Source: Prado023 sp963706875
GTDB taxonomy: Bacteria > Actinomycetota > Actinomycetes > S36-B12 > CAIYMF01
Length of the DNA: 64,000 nucleotides
Assembly: GCA_963706875.1 (NCBI GenBank)
Contig: CAVPNW010000019.1
Span: 62,001-126,000, forward strand
Reading direction: 5' to 3'
Position 1 is the stretch's first letter. Each line of letters begins with the position of its first letter. Shown in pieces: positions 37,825 to 47,696 of the stretch. The position numbers and the translations under genes are program-made. Below the pieces are notes generated by a model. That model saw only the letters and a list, made by a program, of their open reading frames with translations. It had not been told where the DNA came from and did not search any database.

Positions 37825-38472
37825 ATGACAGCCCCCGCCGTGCTCCTCCTCGAGTGGAGTCCTGGGCGGCCCGACCGCTCCCGGCGAACGCGTGCCCGCC
37901 GCCGCTTCGTCGCCCTCGTGATCACAGTGGCCGCTGTCACGGCCGCCATCCCCGCCGGGGCCGTCGCCGACGTGCTGCGCTGGTCCGGCGTCGATGACCG
38001 GACCCCCACGGACGCCATCGTCGTCCTGGGCGCCGCGCAGTACCAGGGCGCGCCATCCCCGGTCCTGGCCAACCGCCTGGCCCACGCACACGAGCTGGTC
38101 AACGCGGGCGTCAGCGACCGGGTGATCACCGTCGGCGGGTTCCAGCCAGGTGACATCACCTCCGAGGCCCAGACCGGCAAGGAGGAGCTCGTCGCCGACG
38201 GCATGCGTCGCGCCCAGGTCATCGCCCTGCCGTTCGGCGAGAACACCGAGGAGTCGATGAAGGCGGTCGCCGCGATCGTGAAGTCCGAGGGCCTGGAATC
38301 CGTGACCCTCGTGACCGACCCGGCGCACTCCGCACGTGCCCACGCCCTCGCCGTCCAGTTCGGGCTCGACGCCCACGTCTCGGCCACCACAGAGGGCCCT
38401 GGGACCACCGTCACCAGTGAGTACCTGCTTCGCGAGTCCGCCGGGCTCATCACGGTCTGGCTCGACCGCTAG
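37825..38472 (+). CDS. YdcF/SanA-like DUF218 protein
   Basis: A 215-residue membrane-anchored protein. A basic cytoplasmic N-terminus (RSRRTRARRRF) is followed by one helix (VALVITVAAVTAAIPAGAVA) and the DUF218 Rossmann-like domain: TDAIVVLGAAQYQGAPSPVLANRLAHAHEL, RVITVGGFQ, NTEESMKAVAAIV and VTLVTDPAHSARA. DUF218 proteins are linked to envelope functions such as vancomycin tolerance (SanA) but their reaction is mostly unknown. It is divergent from dnaG with a 134-base gap and precedes the MFS gene on the same strand. Confidence 0.85.
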   Translation: MTAPAVLLLEWSPGRPDRSRRTRARRRFVALVITVAAVTAAIPAGAVADVLRWSGVDDRTPTDAIVVLGAAQYQGAPSPVLANRLAHAHELVNAGVSDRVITVGGFQPGDITSEAQTGKEELVADGMRRAQVIALPFGENTEESMKAVAAIVKSEGLESVTLVTDPAHSARAHALAVQFGLDAHVSATTEGPGTTVTSEYLLRESAGLITVWLDR

Positions 38473-38573
38473 CCGCAGGTGGGTTGATCCCGTCCGGTCA
38501 GACGGCTGGCGTGTCCGTGGTGGCACACGAGCGCACCACGGAACCTCCCGCTCGCCGGTAGAGTCGTGGCGCT

Positions 38574-39836
38574 ATGGGCCGAGTCGCGGAGTTGGTGGCG
38601 CCTGCCCGGATGGGCCGCAGCTTCCGGTGGCTGTTGGCGTCGAGCTGGGTCGGCAACCTCGGCGACGGGATCGTGCTGGCCGCCGGTCCTCTGCTGGTCG
38701 CATCCCTGACCCGCAGCCCCATGCTCGTCGCTCTGACCGCGATCGCCCAGCGGCTGCCCTGGCTGCTGCTGGGCCTGTACGCCGGCGCCGTGGCCGACCG
38801 GGTCGACCGCCGCCGCCTGGTCGTCGCCGCCAACACGGCTCGAGCCGTGGTCGTCGCGCTGCTGTGCCTGTCGATCGCCACCGACCAGGTGACCATCGGC
38901 CTGGTCCTGATCGCAATGCTGGCCCTGGGCATCTGCGAGGTCTTCGCCGACACGACGTCGTCAACGCTGCTGCCGATGCTCATTGGACCCAAGGATCTGG
39001 GCCTGGGCAACGCCCGCCTGCAGAGCAGCTATCTCCTGGCCAACCAGATCATCGGCCCACCCGTCGGGGCGTTCCTGTTCGCCGTCGGGATGGTCTGGCC
39101 GTTCGTGGCGCAGTTCCTCCTGACGGTGTCGGCCGTGGTGCTGGTCGCGCGGATCGCCATCCCATCCGGCGGGGTCCGGGGAACGCCAGACACCTCGGTG
39201 ATGCGCGACATCCGACAAGGCATCCGTTGGGTCGTGCACAACGATCCCGTGAGGACCCTCGGGCTGATCATCGTGGCCTTCAACATCACGTGGGGCGCGG
39301 CCTGGTCGGTACTGGTGCTCTACGCGCTGGACCACCTGCGTATGGGCCCCCTGGGATTCGGGCTGCTCACGACGGCGGCCGCGGTCGGCGGACTGGTCAG
39401 CACGGCCGCCTACGGCCGGATCGAGCGGCGGTTCGACCTTGCCACGGTGATGCGGACATGCCTGCTCCTCGAGGTCCTGACCCACCTCGCGCTCGCCCTC
39501 GCCCCGACGGGGTGGGCGGCGCTGCTGATCATGGTCGTGTTCGGCGCCTATGCGTTCGTGTGGGCCGCGGTCTCCACCACCGTGAGGCAGCGGGCTACCC
39601 CTACGCACCTGCAGGGCCGTGTCGCCAGCGTGTACATGGTTGGCTTCTTCGGCGGCCTGATCGTGGGGCAGGCGCTCGGTGGGATGATCGCGTCCCGGTG
39701 GGGGCTGACCGCGCCGTTCTGGTTCGCCTTCATCGGAGCCGGCCTCACCCTCGCCCTGGTCTGGAGCCAGCTCGACCACATCGCCCACGCAGAGGCACCT
39801 CCAGGAGCCGACACGGATGCACCCGGGGCGAGCTAG
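38574..39836 (+). CDS. MFS transporter (EntS-like exporter group)
   Basis: A 420-residue inner-membrane transporter of the major facilitator superfamily with about eleven to twelve hydrophobic helices. The hallmark loop between helices 2 and 3 reads GLYAGAVADRVDRRRLVV. The second half begins after VMRDIRQGIRWVVHNDPVR, which is typical of the EntS/macrolide-efflux-like MFS_3 group. No regulator or biosynthetic partner is adjacent, so the cargo is unknown. Start at ATG 38574. The DUF218 gene ends 101 bases upstream and dgt starts 104 bases downstream, both on the same strand. Confidence 0.87.
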   Translation: MGRVAELVAPARMGRSFRWLLASSWVGNLGDGIVLAAGPLLVASLTRSPMLVALTAIAQRLPWLLLGLYAGAVADRVDRRRLVVAANTARAVVVALLCLSIATDQVTIGLVLIAMLALGICEVFADTTSSTLLPMLIGPKDLGLGNARLQSSYLLANQIIGPPVGAFLFAVGMVWPFVAQFLLTVSAVVLVARIAIPSGGVRGTPDTSVMRDIRQGIRWVVHNDPVRTLGLIIVAFNITWGAAWSVLVLYALDHLRMGPLGFGLLTTAAAVGGLVSTAAYGRIERRFDLATVMRTCLLLEVLTHLALALAPTGWAALLIMVVFGAYAFVWAAVSTTVRQRATPTHLQGRVASVYMVGFFGGLIVGQALGGMIASRWGLTAPFWFAFIGAGLTLALVWSQLDHIAHAEAPPGADTDAPGAS

Positions 39837-39940
39837 GGCCGGCATCGATCCCCACACGGGTCGCCCCTCCCGCGGGAACCCCCGACCCCATGGGCATCCC
39901 CGCGTTGGCGATGCGCCTCGCGGACTCCTACGGTGGGGGC

Positions 39941-41191
39941 GTGCCAGTGCCCGGTTACTCCCTCGCCGATGAGCAGCGCTGGTCCGATGAGCCACCCAAG
40001 CGCCCCACTCGTTCAGCGTTCGCGCGCGACCGGGCCCGCGTCCTGCACTGTGCCGCATGGCGGCGGCTGGCAGCCAAGACCCAGGTGATGATCGCCGGCG
40101 AGGGCGACTTCCCCCGGACCCGGATGACCCACTCCCTGGAGGTCGCCCAGGTGGGGCGCGAGCTGGGCGCCGCCCTGGGTTGCGACGCCGACCTCGTGGA
40201 GGCTGCCTGCCTGGCCCACGACCTCGGCCATCCGCCGTTCGGCCACAACGGCGAGGACGCCCTCGACGCCCTGTGCGCGGACATCGGTGGCTTCGAGGGC
40301 AACGCCCAGACCCTGCGGATCCTGACCCGGCTGGAGGCCAAGGCGTTCGGTGATCCCGAGGGCCTCGGTCATGAGCGCTCGGTGGGCCTCAACCTGACCA
40401 GGGCCGCTCTGGACGCCGCGACCAAGTACCCGTGGCCCCGTAACCCGGACACCCGCAAGTTCGGCGTGTACGACGACGACCTGCCCGTGTTCGAGTGGAT
40501 GCGGGAAGGGGCCCCGGTGCAGCGTCGATCCTTCGAGGCCCAGGTCATGGACTGGGCTGACGACGTCGCGTACAGCGTCCACGATGTGGAGGACGGGATC
40601 CACGCCGGACTGATCGACCTGACCGCCCTGCAGGACCGTGGTACCTCGACGGCGATCTGTGAGCTCGTCGCCCAGGCCTACCTGCCGGGCACGGACCCGG
40701 CCGACCTGGCGACCGCACTGGACCGACTCGTCGGGTCCCCCGCCTGGCCGGCCGGGTACTCGCACTACACCGGGAGCCTGCGCGACCTGGCCGCGCTCAA
40801 GGACCTGACCAGCCAGCTCATCGGCCGATTCACCTCTGCGGCCGAGAGTGCCACCCGGGCCGCGCACCCGCAGGCCCAGCTGACGCGGTACGCCGGATCC
40901 CTCGAGGTACCAGCCGAGATCCGCCACGAGGTGGGCGTGCTCAAGGGCATCGCCAACCTGTTCGTCATGCAGCGCAGCGGCTCCAAGCGCTCCTACGAGC
41001 GCCAGCGCTCGATGATCGCCGAGCTGGTGGGCGCCCTGTCCGCCTCGGCCCCGCAGAGCCTCGAGCCGCACTTCCGGCCGACCTGGGGCAACGCCCCCGA
41101 CGACACGGCACGGCTGCGCGTGGTCGTCGACCAGGTCGCCAGCCTGACCGACATCTCAGTCGTCACCTGGCACAAGCGCCACTGCCGCTGA
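39941..41191 (+). CDS. dgt: Deoxyguanosinetriphosphate triphosphohydrolase-like protein
   Basis: A 416-residue HD-domain dNTPase that hydrolyses dNTPs to nucleosides and triphosphate. Metal-binding residues are in RMTHSLEVAQVGREL (His) and CLAHDLGHPPFGHNGE (His-Asp), with the third Asp in VMDWADDVAYSVHDVEDG. The N-terminus RSAFARDRARVLHCAAWRRLAAKTQV is diagnostic. The start is taken as GTG 39941; ATG 39911 and ATG 39890 are in frame but lack better ribosome sites. The position close to dnaG, usually adjacent in actinobacteria, agrees. It converges on ppdK with a strong shared hairpin between them. Confidence 0.92.
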   Translation: MPVPGYSLADEQRWSDEPPKRPTRSAFARDRARVLHCAAWRRLAAKTQVMIAGEGDFPRTRMTHSLEVAQVGRELGAALGCDADLVEAACLAHDLGHPPFGHNGEDALDALCADIGGFEGNAQTLRILTRLEAKAFGDPEGLGHERSVGLNLTRAALDAATKYPWPRNPDTRKFGVYDDDLPVFEWMREGAPVQRRSFEAQVMDWADDVAYSVHDVEDGIHAGLIDLTALQDRGTSTAICELVAQAYLPGTDPADLATALDRLVGSPAWPAGYSHYTGSLRDLAALKDLTSQLIGRFTSAAESATRAAHPQAQLTRYAGSLEVPAEIRHEVGVLKGIANLFVMQRSGSKRSYERQRSMIAELVGALSASAPQSLEPHFRPTWGNAPDDTARLRVVVDQVASLTDISVVTWHKRHCR

Positions 41192-41204
41192 GCGGGCGAA
41201 CATG

Positions 41205-41243
41205 CCGGTGGCGCCGACCCCTCGAGGGAGCCGACGCCACCGG
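41205..41243. terminator. Bidirectional terminator between dgt and ppdK
   Basis: Nine-base perfect arms (CCGGTGGCG at 41205-41213 and CGCCACCGG at 41235-41243) enclose a second palindrome, CCCTCGAGGG (about 41218-41228). It lies 13 bases after each of the two convergent stop codons, so it can serve both transcripts. Confidence 0.7.
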
Positions 41244-41255
41244 GACGAGCGTGGG

Positions 41256-43949
41256 TCAGCGGCTGTCGCTGCCGCCACCGCTGCGGAACAGCGTGGCGCG
41301 ACCGGCCTCGAGCCGGGCGATCGGCACGCGGAACGGAGAGCAGGACACGTAGTCCAGGCCGACCTCGTCGAAGAAGTGCACCGACTCCGGGTCGCCGCCG
41401 TGCTCGCCGCAGACGCCGAGCTTGATGCCCGGGCGGGTGGCCCGACCCTTCTCCACAGCCACTCGGACCAGGGCCCCGACGCCGTCGCGATCGATCGACT
41501 CGAACGGCGAGACTCCGAACACGCCCTTCTCCAGGTAGGTGGTGAAGAAGGCGCCCTCGACGTCGTCGCGGCTGAAGCCCCACGTCGTCTGGGTCAGGTC
41601 GTTGGTGCCGAAGGAGAAGAACTCCGCGGCCTCGGCGATCTGGTCGGCGGTCATCGCCGCGCGAGGCAGCTCGATCATGGTGCCGATCTGGAACTCCAGC
41701 TCACTACCGGTCTCGGCGGCCACGGCCGCGATGACCTGCTCTGCCTCGTCCTTGATCAGCTCGAGCTCCTGGACCGCCCCGACGAGCGGGATCATGATCT
41801 CCGCACGCGGGTCGCCACCGGCCTTCTTCCGGGCGGCCGCAGCCTCAGCGATGGCACGCACCTGCAGCGCGAACAGCCCCGGGATGACCAGGCCGAGGCG
41901 CACGCCGCGCAGGCCCAGCATCGGGTTGGACTCGTGCAGGCGCTCGACGGCGGCCAGCATCCGCAGGTCGCTCTCGGTCACCGAACCGGCGTCCTCGGCG
42001 CGCGCGACCGCAACCGCGAGGGTGGTGAGGTCGGGGAGGAACTCGTGCAGCGGCGGGTCGAGCAGGCGGATCGTCACCGGCAGGCCGTCCATGGCCTCGA
42101 GGATCTCCTCGAAGTCACCGCGCTGCAGCGGCAGGAGCGCTGCGAGCGAGCCCTGCTTCTCCTCGTCGGACTCGGCCAGGATCAGCCGCTCGACGTACTG
42201 CTTGCGGTCGCCGAGGAACATGTGCTCGGTCCGGCACAGCCCGATGCCCTGGGCGCCCATCCGGCGGGCGCGCGCGGCATCCTCCGGGGTGTCGGCGTTG
42301 GTGCGCACCGCCAGCCGCCGAGCCTCGTCGGCGTGGGTCACGATCCGGTGGACGGCCTTGACCAGGTCGTCACCGTCCTCGGGGGCCAGCCGGCCCTCGA
42401 AGTACTCCACGACCGGCGAGGGGATGACCGGCACACGACCGAGGAACACCTCGCCCGTCGCACCGTCGATCGACACCGCGTCGCCTTCTCGGATGACGAC
42501 GCCACCAGGAGCGGTGGCGGTCTTGCCGTGCGTGTCGACAGTGAGCTCCTCGGTGCCGCAGACCGCGGTCTTGCCCATGCCGCGCGCGACGACGGCCGCG
42601 TGCGAGGTCTTGCCACCGCGGCTGGTCAGGATGCCCGCCGCTGCCACCATGCCCGCAAGGTCGTCGGGAGTGGTCTCGCGACGGATCAGGATCGTGGCGA
42701 TGCCCTCCTCAGCCCTGGCCACGGCGGTCTCGGAGTCGAACACAGCGGTACCGACAGCCGCGCCGGGCGAGGCCGCGATGCCCTTGGCCACGATCTTGCG
42801 ATCGCCCGAGTGGTCGAAGTGCGGGAACATCAGCTGCACGAGCTGGGCGCCCGACACGCGGCGCACAGCCTCGTCCATGTCGATGACGCCCTCGTCGGCG
42901 AGCTGGGTCGCGATGCGGAAGGCCGCACCGGCGGTGCGCTTCCCGACGCGGGTCTGCAGCATGTAGAGCTGCCCGCGCTCGACGGTGAACTCGATGTCGC
43001 ACAGGTCCTTGTAGTGCGCCTCGAGGGCGTCCATGTTGGCCAGCAGCTGGGTGTGTGCCTCAGGATCGAGGCGGCCCATGTCGTCCAGGGACAGGGTGTT
43101 GCGCACGCCCGAGACGACGTCCTCACCCTGCGCATCGGGCAGGTAGTCGCCGTAGTGGCCGGTCGCGCCGGTCGCGGGGTCGCGGGTGAACGCCACGCCA
43201 GTGCCGGAGTCGTTGCCCACGTTGCCGAAGACCATCGCCTGCACGTTGACCGCGGTGCCCAGGTCGGCGGGGATCCGCTCCTGCCGGCGGTACAGCTTGG
43301 CGCGGTCGGTGTTCCACGAGTCGAACACGGCCTTGATCGCGCGGTCCAGCTGCTCGCGGGGATCCTGCGGGAAGTCGATCCCCGCGTGCTCCTTGACGAT
43401 GCCCTTGTAGGTGGCGACCAGCGCCTGCAGCTCCGGCACGCCCAGCTCGACGTCCGTGGCCACGCCCGCGTCGGTCTTGGCCTGGTCGATCGCGTGCTCG
43501 AAGAAGTGGCCCTCGATGCCGAGCACGGTCTTGCCGAACATCTGGATCAGGCGGCGGTAGGAGTCCCAGGCGAAGCGCTCGTCCTTGGAGAACTCGGTGA
43601 GGCCGGCGACGGATGCGTCGCTCATGCCGATGTTGAGCACCGTCTCCATCATTCCGGGCATCGAGAACTTGGCACCGGAGCGCACGGAGACCAGCAGCGG
43701 GTTCGCCGGGTCACCCAGCGTGCGCCCGATCTTCGACTCGAGGCTGGCCAGCTGCTCGCTGACCTGCTCGGCCATCTCCGGGGGAACCGAACCACCGTTC
43801 AGGTACGCCCGGCAGGCATCGGTGGTCACCGTGAAGCCCGGGGGGACGTTCAGGCCGATCTTGATCATCTCGGAGAGGTTGGCGCCCTTTCCTCCGAGCA
43901 GGTCCTTCTTGTCCTTGTCGCCCTCGGCGAAGTCGTAGACATAACGCAT
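41256..43949 (-). CDS. ppdK: Pyruvate, phosphate dikinase
   Basis: An 897-residue enzyme interconverting pyruvate + ATP + Pi and PEP + AMP + PPi. Domains in order: N-terminal nucleotide-grasp domain (GGKGANLSEMIKIGLNVPPGFTV), swivelling phosphohistidine domain with the catalytic His in GGKTSHAAVVARGMGKTAVCG (around residue 460), and C-terminal PEP-binding barrel with GIGLCRTEHMF and GVCGEHGGDPESVHFF. ATG 43949 is preceded by AGGAGGA. No regulatory DUF299 kinase/phosphatase gene is adjacent. PpdK lets the cell run glycolysis with PPi or make PEP from pyruvate. It is divergent from an alpha-glucosidase gene. Confidence 0.96.
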   Translation of the reverse strand: MRYVYDFAEGDKDKKDLLGGKGANLSEMIKIGLNVPPGFTVTTDACRAYLNGGSVPPEMAEQVSEQLASLESKIGRTLGDPANPLLVSVRSGAKFSMPGMMETVLNIGMSDASVAGLTEFSKDERFAWDSYRRLIQMFGKTVLGIEGHFFEHAIDQAKTDAGVATDVELGVPELQALVATYKGIVKEHAGIDFPQDPREQLDRAIKAVFDSWNTDRAKLYRRQERIPADLGTAVNVQAMVFGNVGNDSGTGVAFTRDPATGATGHYGDYLPDAQGEDVVSGVRNTLSLDDMGRLDPEAHTQLLANMDALEAHYKDLCDIEFTVERGQLYMLQTRVGKRTAGAAFRIATQLADEGVIDMDEAVRRVSGAQLVQLMFPHFDHSGDRKIVAKGIAASPGAAVGTAVFDSETAVARAEEGIATILIRRETTPDDLAGMVAAAGILTSRGGKTSHAAVVARGMGKTAVCGTEELTVDTHGKTATAPGGVVIREGDAVSIDGATGEVFLGRVPVIPSPVVEYFEGRLAPEDGDDLVKAVHRIVTHADEARRLAVRTNADTPEDAARARRMGAQGIGLCRTEHMFLGDRKQYVERLILAESDEEKQGSLAALLPLQRGDFEEILEAMDGLPVTIRLLDPPLHEFLPDLTTLAVAVARAEDAGSVTESDLRMLAAVERLHESNPMLGLRGVRLGLVIPGLFALQVRAIAEAAAARKKAGGDPRAEIMIPLVGAVQELELIKDEAEQVIAAVAAETGSELEFQIGTMIELPRAAMTADQIAEAAEFFSFGTNDLTQTTWGFSRDDVEGAFFTTYLEKGVFGVSPFESIDRDGVGALVRVAVEKGRATRPGIKLGVCGEHGGDPESVHFFDEVGLDYVSCSPFRVPIARLEAGRATLFRSGGGSDSR

Positions 43950-44115
43950 GTGTGTGGATCCTCCTGGGATCGTGGGTGAGAACGCGCGCAAGCCTACCCC
44001 CGGGCAGGACGCCACCGTTCGGCGAGCACGACGCCCGCACGTCTCCACCGCGCACGTCCGCCGTCGCACCACCGACACCGCGATACCCCGGGCCCTCCTG
44101 GCCTAGCCTCGGGCC

Positions 44116-45819
44116 ATGACCCAGTGGTGGCGCGACGCCGTGATCTACCAGATCTACCCACGCTCGTTCGCCGATGGCGACGGCGACGGCATGGGTGACC
44201 TCGCCGGCATCACGGCACGCATGGGCTACCTGGCCGAGCTGGGGGTCGACGCCCTCTGGCTGAGCCCCTGCTTCGCCAGCCCCCAGGTCGACCACGGCTA
44301 CGACATCAGCGACTACCGCGACATCGACGACCTCTTCGGGTCACTGGATGACATGGACGAGCTCATCGCCACCGCGCACGACTACGGCATCAAGGTGACG
44401 CTGGACTTCGTCCCCAACCACACCTCCGACCAGCACGCGTGGTTCCAGGCTGCCGTGGCCGCCGGGCGCGGATCCCCCGAGCGCGACCGCTACCTGTTCC
44501 GCGACGGCCGCGGACCGGGCGGCGACGAGCCTCCCAACAACTGGAAGTCGGTCTTCGGCGGCCCGTCGTGGACCCGGGTGGAGGAGCCCGACGGCTCGCC
44601 GGGGCAGTGGTACTACCACCTCTTCGCATCCGAGCAGCCGGACCTCAACTGGCGCAACCCCGAGGTGGTGGAGGAGTTCGTCAGCGTCCTGCGCTTCTGG
44701 ATGGACCGGGGCGCCGACGGATTCCGGATCGACGTCTCCGACGCCCTGATCAAGGACGACACCTTCCCCGACACGGCCACGGGGGAGCCGATCATCCCCA
44801 AGGGGGACGACAGCCCTGTGCACGACGTGTACCGGCAGTTCCGCCGTGTGATGGATGCCTACCCAGGCGACCGGATGGCCGTGATCGAGACAGGTGCCGA
44901 GGACGACATCGTGGCGCTGTTCATCCGGCCCGACGAGATGCACCTGGCGTTCAACTTCCGGTTCGTGCACGCGGGTTTCGACGGCCCGGGGCTGCGGGCT
45001 GCCATCGACTCCTCTCTGGCGGCCAACGCCGGGGTTGGGGCGCCGACGACCTGGGTGACCGACAACCACGACACCCCGCGCTCGGTGTCCCGCCTGGGCC
45101 AGAACGCCGTGCTCACTGGCGCCTACGTTCCGGGAACGATGGCCTCGGGGGTGTTCCAGGAGGTCGACCTCGAGCTCGGCACCCGACGGGCTCGGGCACT
45201 CGCGCTGATCCTGCTCGCCCTTCCGGGCGCGGCCTACATCTACAACGGCCAGGAGCTGGGCCTGCCCAACGTCGACGACCTGCCCGACGAGGTCCTGCAG
45301 GACCCGATCTGGGAGCGCAGCGGGCACACGGTCCGCGGCCGCGACGGCTGCCGGGTTCCGATGCCGTGGACGACCGGCGCGAACCTCGGGTTCGCCAAGT
45401 CGCGGGTGAAGCCGTGGCTGCCGATCCCCAGGGAGTGGGCAGCGCTGTCCGTGGCCTCGCAGCGGGCCAGCGGCGACTCCATGCTCAGCCTCTACCGCAC
45501 AGCCCTGGCCCTGCGGCGCACGAGCCCAGCTCTGGGACGCGGCGAGTTGCGCTGGGTGTCCTCCCAGGATGACGCAGCCGACCTGATCGCGTTCGACATG
45601 GTCGGCACTGACGGGGTGGTCCGGGTGGTCCTCAACCTGTCCGGTGCGGCCATCGACCTCCCTGCGGGCGAGCTGTTGCTGGCCTCCGAGCCGGTGGTCG
45701 CCGGACAGCTCCCGGCGATCTCTGCCGCCTGGGTCGCCGATCCGCCATCCGACGGGCTCCAGGCACGACTCGGGGCGTTGGTCCAGTTCGTCGCAGACGT
45801 GATCGACCCGCGCCGCTGA
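44116..45819 (+). CDS. GH13 alpha-glucosidase/oligo-1,6-glucosidase-like
   Basis: A 567-residue cytoplasmic GH13 enzyme, with the N-terminus WWRDAVIYQIYPRSFADGDGDGMGDLAGI typical of subfamilies acting on short alpha-glucosides. Conserved regions: DFVPNHTSDQH, GADGFRIDVSDAL (nucleophile Asp), MAVIETGAEDD (acid Glu; the context differs from the common GE-V/EA-W form) and TDNHDTPRSV (stabiliser). The C-terminal beta domain is present. Likely substrates are isomaltose, maltose or dextrins; not decidable from sequence. It starts at ATG 44116, divergent from ppdK with a 166-base shared region, and converges on the ABC-2 exporter permease. Confidence 0.88.
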   Translation: MTQWWRDAVIYQIYPRSFADGDGDGMGDLAGITARMGYLAELGVDALWLSPCFASPQVDHGYDISDYRDIDDLFGSLDDMDELIATAHDYGIKVTLDFVPNHTSDQHAWFQAAVAAGRGSPERDRYLFRDGRGPGGDEPPNNWKSVFGGPSWTRVEEPDGSPGQWYYHLFASEQPDLNWRNPEVVEEFVSVLRFWMDRGADGFRIDVSDALIKDDTFPDTATGEPIIPKGDDSPVHDVYRQFRRVMDAYPGDRMAVIETGAEDDIVALFIRPDEMHLAFNFRFVHAGFDGPGLRAAIDSSLAANAGVGAPTTWVTDNHDTPRSVSRLGQNAVLTGAYVPGTMASGVFQEVDLELGTRRARALALILLALPGAAYIYNGQELGLPNVDDLPDEVLQDPIWERSGHTVRGRDGCRVPMPWTTGANLGFAKSRVKPWLPIPREWAALSVASQRASGDSMLSLYRTALALRRTSPALGRGELRWVSSQDDAADLIAFDMVGTDGVVRVVLNLSGAAIDLPAGELLLASEPVVAGQLPAISAAWVADPPSDGLQARLGALVQFVADVIDPRR

Positions 45820-45894
45820 CACTCCGCGCTGGGGCGCTGGGTGCACGGTGGGCGTGTGCGCGGGTCCGCGGGTCGGCGTGCAGCCGCGCGGGCC

Positions 45895-46707
45895 TCAGCC
45901 GGCAAGGTCCCGTCGGTTGAACACCCACGTCCCCGCGGCGACCAGCAGGACGCTGAGGACCATGGGGAGCCAGAAGTTCAATGCGCCCGGGGCTGTGGTC
46001 AGCGGGTTCTGCTTGAGCAGCCAGTACCAGGGTGAGAACTCGCGTGCGGTCTCGAACGCCTCGGCGACCCCCGCCAGCGCATTGACGAGGAACCCGACCA
46101 GGGCCAGGCCCGCACCCAGCCCGATCGCCAGGCCCTTGCGCCCAGTGGCGGCGCCGGCGGCGAAGGTCAGCGCCACGTGCACGGCGACGAACGCGAACGA
46201 GGCAGCGGCCGCAGCACCGAAGGCCCACCACGGCATGCCCTCGTCCAGCCCGACAACCGGTGCGTACGCGGCGAGCACCACATGACCCACTGCATTGACC
46301 ACGAACAGCGCGACGGCGATCCCCAGGACCCGCCCGAGGGCCACGGCCACCCGGCGGACCGGGTTGGTCAGCACCATCTCCAAGGTCCCCTCGGCCTCAG
46401 AACCGGCGATCGCCCAGGCCGCCCAACCCAGCCCCAGGACGAGCAGGATGATCACGTACATGTTCGAGTACAGCTGACTGACCAGGTAGCCCTCCGGCGA
46501 GGAGATGCTCGCCCCGGCCAGGCCGAACGCCTCGACGAAGGCCTCGGGCAGTTGTTCCATGTAGTCCTCGAAGACATCCCCGGAGTCACGCACCGACGGG
46601 TACACGGCCGCCATGAGCACCATCAGGATCCCGACCCCGATGCTCCAGCCGATCAACGAGCGCCGGCGCTCGCGCAACATCTGCCAGGCGATTCGCAGGG
46701 TTGCCAT
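45895..46707 (-). CDS. ABC-2 type exporter permease
   Basis: A 270-residue membrane protein with six hydrophobic segments. It starts MATLRIAWQMLRERRRSLIGWSIGVGILMVLMAAVYP and has the long periplasmic loop after helix 1 typical of ABC-2 permeases of the polyketide-antibiotic-exporter type. A central GSEAEGTLEMVLTNPVRR segment is the usual cytoplasmic coupling region, and the chain ends in FNRRDLAG. ATG 46707 overlaps the stop of the ATPase gene (TGATG), so the pair forms one exporter. Cargo unknown; no biosynthetic cluster is adjacent. Confidence 0.88.
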   Translation of the reverse strand: MATLRIAWQMLRERRRSLIGWSIGVGILMVLMAAVYPSVRDSGDVFEDYMEQLPEAFVEAFGLAGASISSPEGYLVSQLYSNMYVIILLVLGLGWAAWAIAGSEAEGTLEMVLTNPVRRVAVALGRVLGIAVALFVVNAVGHVVLAAYAPVVGLDEGMPWWAFGAAAAASFAFVAVHVALTFAAGAATGRKGLAIGLGAGLALVGFLVNALAGVAEAFETAREFSPWYWLLKQNPLTTAPGALNFWLPMVLSVLLVAAGTWVFNRRDLAG

Positions 46708-47645
46708 CACGCCACCTCCCCCGACCCGGCCGCCGTCTCACGGTCCGGGCCCTCCCCGGGTGCGGAGTCGTAGACGCCGTAGAAGATGTCGTCGAGCAGC
46801 AGCGGATCAGCCGCGATGTGCTCGATCGGCAGGTGCGCCAATGCCTGGACCAGGGGCGCGATGCTGCCCTGGACGATCACCGAGACCCGCATCCGCTCGA
46901 CCTCGACGGATTCCACGCCCGGCACCCCCGCGAGGACCTCGGCCGCGACAGGCTCCGAGAACCGCAGGTGCAGCGACTGGCGCGCGGTGATCGACTGGAG
47001 CCCAGCGACGCTGTCCTCGACGACCTTGCGCCCCTCGCGCAGGATGCCCACGCGGTCGGCGACCTCCTCGACCTCGAAGATGATGTGCGAGCTGAACAGC
47101 ACCGCTGCCCCGGCGTCGCGGCGCTCGCGCACGAGGTTCAGGACCTCCCGCTGCATCAGGGGGTCCAGGCCGGACGTCGGCTCATCGAGGATCAGGACAT
47201 CGGGGTCGTGCATCACGGCCTGGACGACGCCCACCTTCTGCCGGTTGCCCTTGGACAGCTGCCCGAACGGGCGGGTGACGTCGAGCTGCATCTGGGCGCA
47301 GAGGGCGTCGATGCGCTCCTGCGGGACGCCGCCGCGCAGGTCGGCGTAGAAGTCAAGGATCTGGCGCACCTTCAGCCGGCCCTCGAGGCGCAGGTCACCG
47401 GGCAGGTAGCCGACCCGACGACGGATGTGCGGGTCGCGGGCGCTGCCGCCGTGCACCGTGGCCGTCCCGGCGGTGGGGTGCAGGTAGCCCAGGATCGTGC
47501 GGATGGTCGTCGACTTGCCCGCGCCGTTGGGCCCGAGCAGGCCGTACACCTCGCCGGGGGCCACGGTCAGGTCCAGCTGGTCGACGGCGGTCAGCTTGCC
47601 GTACTTCTTCACGAGGCCTGAGGTCTGGATGACAGGCTCACTCAT
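46707..47645 (-). CDS. ABC exporter ATP-binding protein
   Basis: A 312-residue ATPase partnering the downstream ABC-2 permease. Walker A is GPNGAGKST, the signature LSKGNRQKVG (a variant common in drug-export ATPases), Walker B VLILDEPTSGLDP, the switch histidine is in LFSSHI. A C-terminal extension of about 90 residues (after RVGILREGRKVVEDSV) is typical of the DrrA/CcmA-like exporter group. ATG 47645 is used; GTG 47651 is an equally possible start. Gene order and overlap show a dedicated two-gene exporter. Confidence 0.9.
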   Translation of the reverse strand: MSEPVIQTSGLVKKYGKLTAVDQLDLTVAPGEVYGLLGPNGAGKSTTIRTILGYLHPTAGTATVHGGSARDPHIRRRVGYLPGDLRLEGRLKVRQILDFYADLRGGVPQERIDALCAQMQLDVTRPFGQLSKGNRQKVGVVQAVMHDPDVLILDEPTSGLDPLMQREVLNLVRERRDAGAAVLFSSHIIFEVEEVADRVGILREGRKVVEDSVAGLQSITARQSLHLRFSEPVAAEVLAGVPGVESVEVERMRVSVIVQGSIAPLVQALAHLPIEHIAADPLLLDDIFYGVYDSAPGEGPDRETAAGSGEVA

Positions 47646-47696
47646 CGTCACGCCCTTCGTCCGGTCGAGCGCTCTACCGCCAGCGTATCGCCGGAC

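Noticed and set aside
36809..37828. A 339-codon plus-strand frame opposite dnaG
   Set aside because: Shadow of the primase gene; no motif, no ribosome site, and the minus strand carries zinc-finger and TOPRIM motifs.
41202..43979. A 925-codon plus-strand frame opposite ppdK
   Set aside because: Antisense to a highly conserved 897-residue enzyme; composition is His/Asp/Leu/Val-rich as expected for a complementary-strand frame.
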